NCBI GenBank assembly: GCA_020310875.1
Contig: CM035415.1
Location: 194,680,432 to 194,744,431 of the forward strand
Direction: 5' to 3'
Length of the DNA stretch: 64,000 bases
Origin: Ceratopteris richardii
Lineage: Eukaryota > Streptophyta > Polypodiopsida > Polypodiales > Pteridaceae
The notes beneath the pieces are model-generated. The model was not told the origin of the DNA. It saw nothing but the letters and a program-made list of their open reading frames with translations, and ran no database searches. Shown here one piece after another: positions 1 through 13,152 of this stretch; the first letter of the stretch is position 1; each line of letters starts with the position of its first letter. The position numbers and the translations under genes were made by a program.

Positions 1-3000
1 TTGTGCCTTTGATGGACGTAATTCCTCCTTGAGTTTTTGAGTCAATGAAAGTTTGATACAACTTATGGCGGCTCCTGTGTCAATGAGAGCATCCACTAAG
101 TGGTATTCCTTTTTTCCTGCTCCCACATTCAAATATGGTTGTGTCCTCTGTTGACCTAGGTTTTCAGTGGCTCTAAAATTAGCCATTGGGATGAGTTCTT
201 CTCCTAGTCAATATCTTTCATCTCTCTCTCTCATCCACTCTTTTCGTTTCTTGATTCGTTCTAGTGCTTCCTATCTCGCTTCTTCTCGTATCCTTTCCTC
301 TCGATGCGTCTATTCTTTCCCTTGATTAATCGTGACATTGTTTCTTCAGTCAATGGTTCTAGATATTTTTTCACTCGACACCCACTGATATAGTTTGGTA
401 GTACTTCTCCATCTAGAGTTGCTAAGCTGATGGCTCCACTCGTGGATATACGATTGATGATCAACGGGCCATATCCTCTCTTCTGCAACTTCTTCGCGTG
501 TTGTTTCAGAGTATATACCAAAACTAAATCTCCTTCCTTCAAATTTTGGTCTTTAATATGAGCATCAAAATATGCCTTATGTCGCCTTTTAGCAGCATAA
601 ATCCCTACTACTGCTTGTAACCTAGTTTCATGTAGCTTCTCTATTTAATCCAATTGAGCTGAGAGTTCATGTCCCGTCCACTCATGAGTTGTAGCTACTC
701 TGAGAGTGGGTATTAAGAAATCAATTGGCAAAATAGCATTTTGTCCATACACTAAGTTAAAAGGAGTAGTTCCTATGGTTGTTTTGTAGGCTACTCACAA
801 TGCCCATAAAGCGTGATGTAATTGTTTATCCCAATCAGATCTACCATTATTCACAATTTTAGTGAGAATTGTGCATAAGATTTTATTTGAACTTTCAGCT
901 TGTCCATTGGCTTGTGGGTGATAAGGGGCTGATTTCTTATGAATTACCAAGAATTCATTCAGTAAGGCTTCTATCACTTCATTCACAAAATATGTACCTC
1001 TAAGTGCCATCTCTAAAATAGCAAGATACTCATCTTCATGAATGCACATTTGCAAATGATTATCTCTTCCTCGTTTGAAGAGTTGTTTTCCAATAAGAGC
1101 ATAGTCCTTACTTTGTTCTACAAGTGCTCGTTTTCTTGCTAGAGTGGCTCCTTTTGGGTACTCTTGGGTCTTTAAGAACTTCACCAGAGGCATGCTCCAT
1201 CTTGGTGCTATAGTGGAGTAGCATAGAGTGGAGTTCTCTTCTGGATTCCGTTCTTGACAGGTTGGGTAGGCTGATACATAGTTATGCGCATCCCTCTGCA
1301 TGGTTGGCCAATATATGCCCAATCTCCTTAGTGTTTGCCGTGTTCCGTTCGCATTTAGATGAGTTTTCCATTGATTTACATGTGCTTTATGAAGCCACAT
1401 TTCTTGTTCCTCTTCTTCTATGCATCTCATGAGTAATCCATTTGAGTCTTGGTGATACAAGCTTTCAGCAATGATATGAAGGTTTTTAGTCTTCCATAGG
1501 TCTTGAGTTCGGTTTGGTGTGATCCCATCTTTAGGTCCATGCGTGAGTATAGGGATCAATTTTTTTGCCCACTCGGGACATACTTTGACGTTAAACAGGT
1601 ACGTGTCTGGCATATCATCTGGTACTCCTATGGGTGGTTCACGGTATGTCATTCTTGATAGGTGATCCGCTCTTATGTGGGTATTTCCTTTCTTGACTAC
1701 TACTTCAAAATCAAATTCCATCAACAATAGAAACCATCGTACTAGTCATCCTGTATTACAAGGCTTATTGACTAAGTACAGTAGGGCTTGATGATCAATG
1801 AAGAATTTGAATTTGTTTGCCAATAAGTAGTGTCAAAACTTCTTTACTGCATACACCAATCCTAGGCCTTCTCTTTCAGTTGTGGTATAATTGCGTTCTG
1901 CTTGATTCAATTGTCTACTTGCATAGGCTATAGGGTGATCTAACTTTCCTGTATCTGCAGGTTGAGCTAAGATGCAACCAATGGCAAACTTGGAAGCATC
2001 TACGTGGATATGAAATGGTTTGTTCCAATTAGGTACTCGAAGGATTGAGGCTGAACTCAATCGACTCTTTAATTCATTAAAGGCTTTTTCACATTCTTCA
2101 GTCTAGTTAAACTGTGTCAATAATGCATAAAGAGGTCTAGCAATTATGGCATACATATGTATAAATCTTCAGTTGTATCCACAATGTCCCATAAATGCTT
2201 GTACTTCCTTAGCAGTCTTCGGTCTCGGTAATCCAGAATTACTTTGATTTTGTCTTCATCTGCTGAGATTCCATTCTTAGAGACAATATGTCCTAATATC
2301 TTTCCTTGTCGAACCATGACGACACATTTTTCTAGGTTGAGGCATACTCTATATTGTCGACATTTGGCAAAGATCTTTTCTAGTTCAGGGATATGTTCTA
2401 ATCGTATAGCTGAATAAGTACATAAATCATCCACGTATACCTCCATACTCTTTCTCAGGAACTCTTTGAATACATGGCACATCAATCTTTGGAAGGTGGC
2501 TGGGGCATTAGTTAGGCCGAAAGGCATAACCCTAAAGGCGTATACTCCCCATTCAGATGCAAAGGTTGTTTTATGTTGGTCTTCAGGAGCAATGGCTACC
2601 TGATTATATCCTGAAAAGCCATCCAAAAAACTATACACTTCCTTCCCTGCCACTCTCTCCAAAAGATGATCCGTGATGGGTAATGGGTAACTGTCTCTTA
2701 TGGTAGCGGCATTAACTTTTTTCAGATTTATGCATACTCTTAACTTCCCATTCTTTTTCGGTACAACCACCAAAGGTGATACCCATTCCGTGTGTTCAAT
2801 CTCATATATAAATCCAGCATCTAACAACTTATCTATCTCTTCCTTTATCTTTGCTGAGTACACATCCTTGTATGTGTACGGTCTTTGTTCAGAAGGTTTG
2901 GCTTCGGATGTCATAGGGATTCTATGAGCACATATAGATGGATCTACTCCTTTCAAGTCCTTATAGGTCCAGGCAAAGACATCCCGGTATTCCCTTATGA

Positions 3001-5317
3001 GGCGTATTAACTCTTGTTCTTCCTCCATTGAGACATCATGTCCTATGAAAGTACATCGCTCCTCTCCTTCCTCTAACGCTACTACTATCTTCTTGGTTTG
3101 CTCTTTGTTGTCATATGCTATTCCCAGTTGTGCTTCTCGTTTTGGCATTTGAATAGCAATTCTTCTCTCTTCTACTTCATATTTTTTGAAGTGGGCGGGC
3201 ACTTCGAATTGGTCTTGAGGCTTGTTTTCTTTATAAATTTTTGCTTTTTCTAATCCAATCTCCTCTTCCTGTGTTGGTTCTTGATTTATTTCATTAGCTA
3301 TGACAATTATTTCTTGAGTTTCATTTTATGTTTCCATGTGTTCTTGCTCCATTTCAATGCTCTCATAGTCTTTCTTCCATTCCTTTTCTATGACTTCTCC
3401 TTCTTCAGCCTCCTGAAGGACTACCACATATGGACTAACGTCATATCCTTCCTCATCAATGCATTCATTCATGGTTATCACTTCTTCGTTTACACACACA
3501 TTGAGAGTAGCTAAAATCTCCATCCAACCATGAGGTTCAAATTCTTCATCTAAGAATATTTGAGGCATATAGGCTGGATCTTGTACAGATCTAACGATTC
3601 CTTGCTTTTGCTGCCATCCTTTTCTCCTATCTTCCTCGTTTTTTGCAGTTTGGCATATCCATAGATGAGTGTCTTCGTTCATCCATGATTGATCACTTGA
3701 ACCTATACTATGAATCGACTGATTATCTTCCTCCTTATGAATTTGCTTCCATTGTAAGGGGGGAACATCTTGATATGTGTATGTGTGGAGATTTATTCTT
3801 GTGGTGGTTCCTTCATGCTGTAAGTATACTGCGTCTTTTCCCCAATCTTACACTACCTTTAGTTGTCTCATGAAAGGTCTTCCAAGTATCATTTCATAAT
3901 TGCTAGGCCTTTCAAATTGACAAATTGCTAAGATGTGCTCGAACTCAACTCCGCAAGTGGTAAAAACTACTCGTTCCAATAATCCCAAGGGTCGTTCAGT
4001 GTGTCCATCTGCCATTTGTATCTTCATGTGTGTTGGTCTTAGAGCTGGTTTTCCCCATTTCTCCCAGATTTCCTTAGTTGCTATTCCTACTCCAGCTCCT
4101 GTATCTAAAATGGCTTTGGTGGTGTAACCCCTATAGGTAATTGGAAGGCAAGTGTTTCCTTCATCTCCCTCACTAAAATCTCCAACCTTATCGACTAGGA
4201 TTTTTACTATGTTCACTTCATCAGGCATCTCCTTCTCTTCCACCTTGATCTCCAATTCACTGGTTAATTTCTCCTTATGTGGTTTAACCTTCAACAGTTC
4301 TTCCAATGTCAGAGTGCAAGGGATTTTTACCTTTCTAAGGTGTTGTATGATATCCGATGTTTGGACTGATGGGTTCAGTTCTTTTTTTCTCATTGAGGGA
4401 ATGCAATATAGTTCCGAATTATGTTCGTACTCTCTTGTGTAATTTGGCAAAACCTTTACACTATCATTTTCTTCGTTACTTGGATCAATTGGTAATATTT
4501 CTTCTGAATTCAATTCAGGTATTGAATCCTCTATTCCATCTTCTGCTTCTAGCTCTTCAAAGGGTGGTTCAATTCCTTCCACTTTCTTCCATCTGTCTTC
4601 TTGGACTCTTGCCCACAATTCTTTAGGCCATTCCCCTTCTAGTTCGGGAACAATGGAACCTTCCCTTTTATCCTCACAATAATTTCCAATATGTGTCTTA
4701 CCTGCTTTGGGTTTCTCGTGATCATTAGCAATGACACACTCTTGGAATTCTCTTTCGGAAATTCGTGTATTGGGTAGTGGCAAAGCAGGTTTTTCTAAGG
4801 TCTGTTGGGCGACTTCTATTAATTTTTTGCAGATCTCCAACCTCTCTTTCTCTAGGTCACCTCTAGGATATTCTCTTTCATGTTGTTCTATGGCAGGTCC
4901 TGCTCTTATTCGTGCCTTGTACGCCTGAATCCACATGGATAATTCTTCAGGCATGGGATCTGCTAAAACTGATCCTACCTCTTCTTTTTTATACTTTCCA
5001 TTTTTATTTTCTTCTTCAAATTTCTGTTCCTCTTTTGGATTTTGTTCGCTCTTCTCATTTTCCTTCTTCTGTAGTAACTTCTTTTCCTTTATCCTATCTC
5101 TACGGTTCTTCCATCTTTGTGTCCATTTGCTTACAACACTTTTCTCAGGCTCTTCCGAGTCTTCAACTCTCTGAGGTGTGGGTGTGTTCACCTCTCTGTA
5201 GTTTTGATTATTTTCCTCAGTTTTGCCTAGGGTCTCTCTAGCTTTGGCTCTATTTATAGCTTTCAATGGTACCGTGTACTCCTTATCGCTTCTTGATGAT
5301 TCTATCACTTCTATCAT
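1..5317 (-). pseudogene. pol region of element A (protease, RT, RNase H, integrase, second protease-like domain)
   Basis: Decayed polyprotein region. From the 5' side on the minus strand: a charged Glu/Lys-rich spacer (about 5317-4250), a retropepsin with an ILDTGAG active site and an ILGRPF flap-distal motif (about 4150-3850), reverse transcriptase with a YVDD catalytic motif (about 2430-2440), RNase H with HVDASKFAIG (about 2000), HHCC and integrase sequence (about 1500-800), then a second LIDTGA motif near base 80. Domain assignment rests on close similarity to the open pol of element B. Broken in many places. Confidence 0.9.
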
Positions 5318-5339
5318 GTTAATATGTACATTAGAGTTA

Positions 5340-7852
5340 ACTTTGTTGGGGTTCTTGGGGCAATCTCTGAAAAGGTGTTCTTTACCAAAATCACTACAAT
5401 ATCCTTTCCAGACTCACTGTGGTGGTGGTGAGTTTGGCAGTGTACACTCTCTGATATAATGATCACCTCCGCATCTATAACATGGTCCTCTAGGTACAGA
5501 CGGTCTGTTCATAGGTCGGGGGGTATGGATGCCCTAGGGGCTGTGTACATCAATGACACATAGTCCTGCTCGTATCCGTAGGAACTATCTGGCATTTCCA
5601 TGCCATAGGCATATGGTTCGTACATTTGTCCATATTCTATCATAGAGCTCTCATAACTGGGATAGTCTCCTTGACTATGGTCATAAGATGAGTCATATGG
5701 TTCATTGCTAGGCAATGGTGTGGCTGGGACTATCGCTCTCTCTAGGTTTTCTTCAAGTTGAGCTATTTTCATGGGGACAACATTCTGAGGATGGGGTGGT
5801 TGCTGTCCTAACACCGGTTGTGGTTGATTGTAACCTTGGTAAGCATATGGCCGTGGTATAGGTGCCTGCTGCTGATATGTGGGATACCTAAAGGCTTCAC
5901 CTCCTTGTTCTCTCTGAGGGTATCCATAAGGTCTCATAACAGGTTGTGTTGGTCTTGATTGCCTATTGTAGGGACAATTTTTGCACTGTGAAATTGTAGA
6001 GGGCCTGGAACGGGTGGTCTATTGTAAGCATAGGCAGGTGATGGGACTATTCCCCTAGTGCACAAATGAGATGGATGATCACCTCCACAATGCATACATC
6101 TTCTAAGCATGGGCACTCTCATTGGGTTGTTGGGGTAGTTCCTCTGTCCTTGGACATTCAGCTTCTTTGCTACTAGGTCGGCTATTTCCTCAACATTGTT
6201 CTTAGGGTTCGATGTGTTGCTTGCTGAATCTTCACTCTTCATACTACCTTGAGGTATTTTCAGATCCTCCGCTAGATTGTCCTCTAGGTCAATACATTCT
6301 TTCATGCATGCTTGCAAGGTTTGAACTCTCTTCACATACACCAGAGATATTAATGATCCTTTCAATAATCCTTCCAAAAATAATGACATCATTTTGTTTT
6401 GGGTGGGTCTCTCTTCCACTGGGCATCTATCCACATACTGATTGAATCTTCTTGCTGCCAATCTCACTGATTCCGTAGGAGCTTGCTCAAAGCTATGGAT
6501 TAATGATGACGAGTTGTTTTTAATTCTAGACTTAGTGATTGTTCAATTATTTCTTGATAGACTTGTTCCATGTTCTGAAAATCATTTGGATCTAATGGCT
6601 GGAACCAAGCTAAAGCTGTGTCCGTCAAAGTTAGACCAAAAGATTCATATTGGATCAAAAAATCTTCTACTTGTTCGGCTCTGATTACTTGCTTGAATTC
6701 AGCTATATGATTGTAAGGTTCACTAGAGCCATCATAGTGATTTCTCATGCGTTTGGCTACTTGAATTGGCCTTAATCTTCTTCCTCCTTCCGTCGGTCTA
6801 GGCATTACAGGGAAAACTGGTCTTCCTATGGGGATACCAGGTCCTCTTGCTACAGGTGGTCTAACTGGGGCAAGAATTCCATTCCATGTGTCAACAAGTG
6901 GCTGAGGCCGATAGTTAGGGTTATTTGCAGGCATAGCAAACTGCACATGTGGTCTAACCGGGATTTGAGTTTGTTGTGTTTGTCCTGACTGTCAAAATGA
7001 ATTATTCTGAGAGGTTCCATGTGGGTTTTGCGAAGTAGTGGCTTGATCCCTCGGGGGAAACACTGGAATGTTCTGATATTTCAACCCGGCTCTCTCTGAA
7101 TCTGTTAGGGGCCAATACCTTCTCTGGTTTTTGTCCAAATATGTGATAATTGTGGGAAAGTCTGGATCTTGTAACTCATAGACAATAACTGGATTAGGGG
7201 TTGCTTCCCATATTGAAGAGTGGGCTCTAAGGAGATGCTCCATTCCATTAATCAAATACACATCCATTAAGGAGTCATCTTGGGGAATCGGGTCTCCTCT
7301 CCAACCCCTAACAACAGTAGATCTCCCTCTAGGTGTGGTCACTCGCTCTTCATTTCCCTCACCATTAGGGTTATGAGCATTGTTTTCTTCCCCAAGTTCA
7401 TTAATGTTTTCAGGATGTTCGGTAACCACATACTGGATGTCCCTTTTATCCATATAAAATCCTCTTGAATACTTGACTACTAGTCTAGGCACTATGTAAG
7501 CATCTGAAGCTTTCTTCAGTCTGGCCATTGATCAGTTTAGCCCATCTAAGTAGATAGGTATATCATTTTGGTTGGTGTTCACATATTCCAAAGATGTCCT
7601 ATATTCTCCCTCAATAATTGACATCATGCCAATCATTGGTACAGTGTTTTGCATGTCCTCTGAAGCCATAGGAATTTCTTCTTCTGACTCACTAGAGGTT
7701 TCAGAATAATGTGAACAGCTACTTGGCTCGGCTACACTACCTACATAAGAGATTACACTTCTTCGGCTTCCTAGGGTTCTCCCAGATCTTAGGTTCATCC
7801 ACTTTAAAGTTCTATTTAACCTTGCCAACCCCCAACTTCTAGAGTTCTTCAC
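5340..7852 (-). pseudogene. gag region of element A
   Basis: Decayed capsid/nucleocapsid region. The capsid-like stretch has the retrotransposon gag signature around HIAEFKQVIRAEQVEDFLIQ and LAWFQPLD (about 6590-6700). A CCHC knuckle RCMHCGGDHPSHLC follows (about 6060-6110), then a Pro/Gln/Tyr-rich stretch, then two more knuckles before the protease spacer (about 5350-5490). The knuckles use the CX2CX3HX4C spacing known from Athila/Tat elements. The N-terminal part begins with MNLRSGRTLGSRR, shared with element B. Broken several times. Confidence 0.88.
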
Positions 7853-8908
7853 TCAAGGTCAGAATCCTAGAAAAATGTGGCTGGAAAAGGACTGACTATG
7901 AACTCTCAAGTCATGATACTTGACCCAAAAAGAACACGATACTCGATCCTTGAACTAAACGATACACGATATCTGCCAAAAATGATACACGATACCTCAA
8001 TACCACGATACTTGATACTTGGATGAACATGATACACGATAGTTAGGCAACACGATACTTGATACTCCAAAAACGCGATACTCGATACTTGAGCAAACGT
8101 GATACTCGATACACGATACTTGTGAAGTATCATGATCGGTCAAACACGATACACAATCTCTGTCAAGTATCGCGATCGGTCAAACATGATACACGATCTC
8201 TGTGAAGTATTGCGATACTCGACCACAAGAGACCACGATACTTGGGAAGTATCGCGATACTCAACCGCGGGAGAACACGATACTTGACATTTTTTGTTTT
8301 TTAGCAGGTGTGTTTTGAATTTTGAATGATTATATGTGTTTATAAAGCTTCTCTACCCTCTCTTCACCCTCTGTATTACAGAAATGAACTTTTCTCCCCT
8401 CTAGTTGACTGTCACGATACTTACCGAAGATCGTTTAGCGACTTTACTTGATTTTGACAGCTAAAATGGGGGATAGAGCAATGTGCTCACCTTAGATGCT
8501 ATCCTTCAGCTTTTTGCTCTCCTCCACTAACTCTGCGCGGCTCAAAACCTTCGTCCAAGATCGCGATCGTCGGTTGTGAGCTCCCACGATACTTGTTTCA
8601 GGAACAAGTGACTACAAAAGACTATTTTGGGTTTTTATACTTTTGAATATTCCTATTCACTGAAAAAGAACAATCAAGACAAATACTGAAAGCTACTCTA
8701 ACTACCTAACCTACTCCCTCATTCCTCCTACTCTACTCATTCCACTCACTTCCCTAGACTAATAACTCACTACACACACTTCAAGAGTGAGAAGTAGTAA
8801 GTGCAGATGAAAGTGACTTACCAATGAAGAGAAAATCACTACTCCTCCTCTCGCTTCAATGCAAAAAGCTACTTACCATCACACGAATGCCTCAGTTTGA
8901 TTCGACAT
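7853..8908 (-). other. 5' leader of element A
   Basis: Untranslated stretch between the PBS and gag. It has no supportable coding region. Its gag-proximal part (about 7900-8290) is an array of CGATAC-type repeats; the rest, towards the PBS, is unique and pyrimidine-rich on the plus strand. Confidence 0.8.
7900..8290. repeat. CGATAC/ATCGCGAT repeat array in leader of A
   Basis: Degenerate head-to-tail copies of an ACGATACACGATACTTG-like unit, interspersed with GTATCGCGATAC-type copies. The stretch AGTATCGCGATACT at 8248-8261 is a perfect 14-bp palindrome. The array sits at the same place as the arrays of elements B and C, between PBS and gag. Confidence 0.9.
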
Positions 8909-8926
8909 TCCCCGGCAACGGCGCCA
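8909..8926 (-). other. Primer-binding site of element A (tRNA-Asp)
   Basis: The minus strand reads TGGCGCCGTTGCCGGGGA, the complement of the 3' end of plant tRNA-Asp including CCA. It lies six bases inside the LTR. This primer is typical of Athila-type gypsy elements. Confidence 0.93.
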
Positions 8927-8932
8927 AAAAAA

Positions 8933-9827
8933 TGTGTGTACCTAAGAACCAACTTAGGGACTTGTGGAGAAAGAGACTATACCTCAATCCCCTTCAAGTG
9001 TATATAGTGGGGATTCACGCTTTAATTATCAATCGGATGAGTATCAAAACCTAGCTGAGTGTATGAAGACATGCATTCAAATGATGATCAATGCAAATGA
9101 ATTACTCAAAGTGTGCAAACAAGGCAAAGACTAATCCAAACAAGTTTCAAGTGTCAGTCATGGTGTCACGATACTTGAAACAGCAGCCAACAGTAAATTG
9201 AGTTTTTTCTCTCAGTTCCAAACTCCAAATATAGAAAATACCATATGCATTTCGAAGCTCTTGAGAAGACGCATCCAATGGCAGTATTTTCACTCAATTC
9301 TGACACTTCTACTTCAAGTTATGAGCAAAATACTGAGTCACGGGAATGACCTTCTTACACTTCAGCACTTCCTACACTTCACACACACCTTAACAACAGT
9401 AAACAAACAATTTCATGGATAGACAGCACTTCCTAACACTCTTTTCAAGCAACACACATGGGTACAAGCTCACAAAGAAAAAGATACAGAGAGGAGAAGA
9501 CACAAATTCGAATTTCTGTGCTCTTGATTCTCACAATGGCAAAAAGTCCTTACAAAGAGTCACAAATTGAATTATATACTTGTGCCCTAAAAATGGTCCT
9601 TTCATACAAGAGACCGGCACTTTATTCACTAAAAGACTAATTTCCTACTAATTTACATGGGTAAGCTAGTAATCTTCTGTGGGGCTGCATGTAGAGGACT
9701 CCTCTAGTGCATTTACATTGGAAAATATATTACAAGAATGGTTATAATACAAAAATTGGGTGTCCAAATTGGAAAAATTTTGGGGCCCTTCTTTTTCTCT
9801 ACCTTGTGCTTTCTTTGCTTTTTAACA
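8933..9827 (-). repeat. 5' LTR of element A (895 bp)
   Basis: Aligns end to end with the two LTRs of element B and has the same length, with TG...CA ends. Many substitutions separate it from B. One CACGATACTTG unit of the leader repeat also occurs inside (about 9167-9177). The inner boundary is fixed by the PBS and the outer one by homology to B; the right flank is GAGTG, but its target-duplication partner is outside the window. Confidence 0.92.
9571..9578 (-). promoter_or_regulatory. Probable LTR TATA box of element A
   Basis: The minus strand reads TATATAAT at the same position as the TATATAAG of both B LTRs. Assigned by position and conservation only. Confidence 0.5.
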
Positions 9828-9967
9828 GAGTGGCAGAAAGAAGGAATAGGACAATTGTTGAAGCTGCAAGGTCTATGCTAAATGAAAAGTACTTACCTAA
9901 TTACTTCTGGGTTGAGCATGTATCCACAGCCACTTATTTGATTAACATGTTACTTCAAAATCACTTG
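9828..9967 (+). pseudogene. Copia integrase scrap
   Basis: About 46 codons that read as the end of a Ty1/copia integrase core: AERRNRTIVEAARSMLNEK followed by a YFWVEHVSTATYLIN stretch. The pattern (N-R-T-I/L-x-E-x-A-R-S-M) also occurs in element F. It is a remnant on the strand opposite to neighbouring copia E and begins exactly where the LTR of A ends, so A may have inserted in it. Confidence 0.75.
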
Positions 9968-10190
9968 TGAAGTGTATTCTTCACTCCCATATCTCTCAAT
10001 TTTCTCAGTCAGATTGCAGAGATGATTTCTCTGAGCTTGGTGCATCATTTTCAATCATTCAACTTGGTAAAGTTTCATGTTCTTGTGAAGTGTATTCTTC
10101 ACTCCCATATCTCTCAATTTTCTCAGTCAGATTGCAGAGATGATTTCTCTGAGCTTGGTGCATCATTTTCAATCATTCAACTTGGTAAAG
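9964..10190. repeat. 118-bp tandem duplication
   Basis: The segment beginning CTTGTGAAGTGTATTC at 9964 starts again at 10082 and runs without visible change through AACTTGGTAAAG. Period 118 bp, about 1.9 copies. The near identity of the copies points to a recent event in otherwise old DNA. Confidence 0.95.
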
Positions 10191-10884
10191 TTAGCTCTCT
10201 AAGTCTACGTATGCTCACCAATTTTCATTGTATTTGTATGTTTCAATCTTCAGTTATGATCATTTGAAATCAATTGTGTCACCTCATTTTCTTCTTCTCT
10301 GCCAGCACTCTCTCAAAACAATCATCTTGTCAGATTTGTTTCTTAGCGTGTACTTCACCATTTTCAATGATTTAAAGCTTTTTAGAATTCTCATACTGTC
10401 TAGTATATGCTTACAAAGTTTTGTGAGCATTGAATTATTTAATCGTGAGGTATCTCTATTTTACTACACACGGGTCTGTGTACTGTTACAGCCCGAGAAA
10501 ATCGGGATCATCCTATCACTTGCTAAACTTCTTTCTCCTTGTGTAGCCCATCATTTTTGTTGAAATAACTCTTGATTGTTAGCTTACTAAGCTAGTAAGA
10601 GTTCCCCAAAAGGAATTAAGTTAATTTTTGTTGTGGCCAGAGAATTGTTCAAAACTTTGGACAGGTGTATGAACATAAATAGCAAGTTTTTGGCTCTTAA
10701 ATCTACTCCAGCTTATCTATTTTGATTCAACTTTTTGAGAGTGATCTTCCAAGGTACATAGGGTGTCTAATACATCCTTTGGAAAGCTAAAAGGGTCCAC
10801 CACATGTTTTTGGAGTCCATCAGGATGGTGTAGTACAAAGTTTTTGTAGCACCACTTCATGTTCATCAAGTACAAATTAATCTC
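10191..10884. other. Unassigned AT-rich DNA
   Basis: No recognisable gene or element. The minus strand at 10717-10884 stays open as an extension of element E's integrase remnant, but the sequence there (LHHPDGLQKHVVDPFSF and neighbours) matches no integrase that I recognise, so the end of E is placed at about 10885. Confidence 0.5.
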
Positions 10885-12810
10885 TTCATAATGTTTTATC
10901 CTACGTTCAGCTAGAAATGCATTAAAGTCAGAAGACATTTACCCCCCCCCCCTCGATCAGAATGGAGGGTGCCCATTTAACATGCTGATAAATTTTCAGC
11001 CAAAGACAAAAATTGTTTGAAGCACATGAACACTTCGAACTTTGCTTTGAGTGGATATACCCATGCATGCCTAGAAGAATCAATGAAAGTCACGAAGTAA
11101 AGATAGTTTCCAAAAGAATGTGTCTGCATAGGACCATATACATCACTATGTACAAGCTGCAATTTCTAAGTAGGTAGAAGTGAACCATCTTTTGGAAAGG
11201 AGCAATGCTCCATTTTGCCCAAAATACAACCTTCACAGACGTGTTTTCCAAGTGCCTCAAGTTTGGGCAACACCATTTCAGATTTCTGTGGGCATAGCAA
11301 ACTAGCAAAATTCAAATGACCAAAGTGTGCATGCCAAAGCTTTGCATCTGACATAGCCTAAGAATTGTGTATTGCACGTGCTGAATCATTCATATATTTT
11401 TCATATTCTATGAGCTTATACATCCCATGAAATAAAATGCCAGAAGCAGTAATCATGTTGCCATTTGACATATCATGAATTGTGCATCTAGCATCAACAA
11501 ATTTCACAACCAAGCCAATCTTGGCTAATGCAAAAACTGATAACAGATTCTCCTTGATCCTTGGCATAAATAAAACATGCAACAAAGTGAAAGAACTACC
11601 ATCAGCAGTAGTCAGAATGATCTTAGCAACTCCCATGATAGGATAGGAGGAGTTGTTGGCACATGTGAGAGTATTCCCTGTAGGGCTAGGCTTGAGTGAA
11701 GTGAAGAAACTACATTGCAAGGTAATATGTTTGGTTTCCCACTATTGAAATACCAAACATCTGAATCTATTGCAGACATACACTGTCCAGGAGAAGATGG
11801 ATCAAAACTGCAAACAGTAGTAAACATGCATTCTTCATTCTGCACAAGATTAACATACTCTATTTTTGGTGTAGAGGCCTCTGCAACAGCCATTCCAACC
11901 TCTTTTTTCTTTGCCTCTTTCGCAACCAATTTTGATAGTTCTTTATGACATGTTTGTTTCATTTACAGTACTTCAAAAAGAATTTTTGCTTTTTTTATTT
12001 CTTTTCATCTTTGTCTTCCTTCTTTGGATGTGAAGCATTTGCATATTTCTGCTTAGTAGTAGATGAGCTCCATTTTCCTTTGCCCTTCTGACTAGCCAGG
12101 AAACCTTACTCTACAACATGCATAATGGACCTGCCTAGACTAATCTTCTTGTAACAGAACACAGACTAACTCCTCAAATGACAAGTCATTTGGATTTCCT
12201 TTCATCATCAAACAAAGAGTAGAAGCAAAACTCTAATATGAATAAGGAAGACCATTCATAATGATCTACACAAGTGAGCTATCTGGTATAACTTCATCAG
12301 CAGAAATCAACTCTTCCTTCAAGTCTTTTATCTTTGTTAGAAAACTGTCCATAGAATCACCTTCATTCATATGCTCACTCTCCAACTATTTTCAGAGATA
12401 AGCAACACAAGCCTAGTTTCTAGCCTAGTATGATGTGGTAAGTGTATCCCAAGCATCCTTAGCTATTTTGTAAGAGCGAATGTGAGGAATAATGACATTT
12501 TTTATAGACAAGGCTATCAGTGAATGTGCTTGAGCATCTCATCCCAGCAAATTTGCACTACAATAGGTGTAGCAAAAACCATAGGATGAATAGGAATCTG
12601 AAGAATATCAGCATCTTCAACACCATCTACATTAGCTTCAATACTTGTATTTGCAGGTGTAATAGGACGTTTTTCAACACCCTACACAATGTTCCATAGT
12701 CTTTTTGCAACCACTACATGTCGCATCATATAAGCCCACAATGGGTAATTGGTACCATCCAACTTATCCTCAATAGCCAACATATGGAATACATCACTGC
12801 TTTCAGCCAT
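10885..12810 (-). pseudogene. gag-pol region of element E
   Basis: The start at 12810 reads MAESSDVFHMLAIEDKLDG, a copia gag start equivalent to that of F. A gag domain follows (about 12400-12800), then protease sequence with FNSGKPN at the FDSGASKH position (about 11740), a GAG-pre-integrase motif LWHAHFGHLNF (about 11330) with CEGCILGKM, and the integrase start LVHSDVYGPM and FVTFIDSSRHAWVYPLK (about 11050-11160). A poly-C run of about 10 lies at 10943. Decayed. Confidence 0.82.
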
Positions 12811-13135
12811 GGCCACTGACTAAAATACCTTGATGTAGGAAAATGACTATGTCTAAAAAATTTTGAATAGAACTACCCTGATAAGTTCTGCTAAACCAGT
12901 AGTAGACTTATACTAGAAAACCAAAACCTATATATATCTTCACCACAAAAAGACAAAATAGCCTACACAAGCACTGTGATAGTGCATTCGAAGGCCAAAA
13001 TGAGCTTAGATCATGATTTCAGCACCACAAACTGAAGCAATTTTAATCTCCTAATCACCCTCAGTTTGCTCACCAAATTTCATGCCATTTTGAGTTTGTA
13101 ACGGGGTGTCGACGAGGCCCTAGATAAAGCAACAA

Positions 13136-13150
13136 CCTGCTCTGATACCA
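13136..13150 (-). other. Primer-binding site of element E (initiator tRNA-Met)
   Basis: The minus strand reads TGGTATCAGAGCAGG, the classic copia PBS complementary to the 3' end of initiator tRNA-Met, two bases inside the LTR. Confidence 0.93.
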
Positions 13151-13152
13151 AT

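Larger units (their letters stand above)
1..9827 (-). mobile_element. Element A: Ty3/gypsy LTR retrotransposon (Athila/Tat-like), old and broken, cut by window edge
   Basis: Reading the minus strand from right to left the order is 5' LTR, a PBS matching the 3' end of tRNA-Asp, a repeat-rich leader, gag, protease, RT, RNase H, integrase and a second protease-like domain, where the window ends. The 3' LTR lies outside. Protein matches to element B run the full length, and the LTR has the same length (895 bp) with clearly lower identity than B's two LTRs share, so A is an older copy of the same family. It is broken many times. It abuts a copia scrap at 9828. Confidence 0.93.

Noticed and set aside
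10717-10938. Independent host gene
   Set aside because: Its first part (MSSDFNAFLAERRIKH) is copia integrase of element E; the rest is a short open extension without recognisable similarity.
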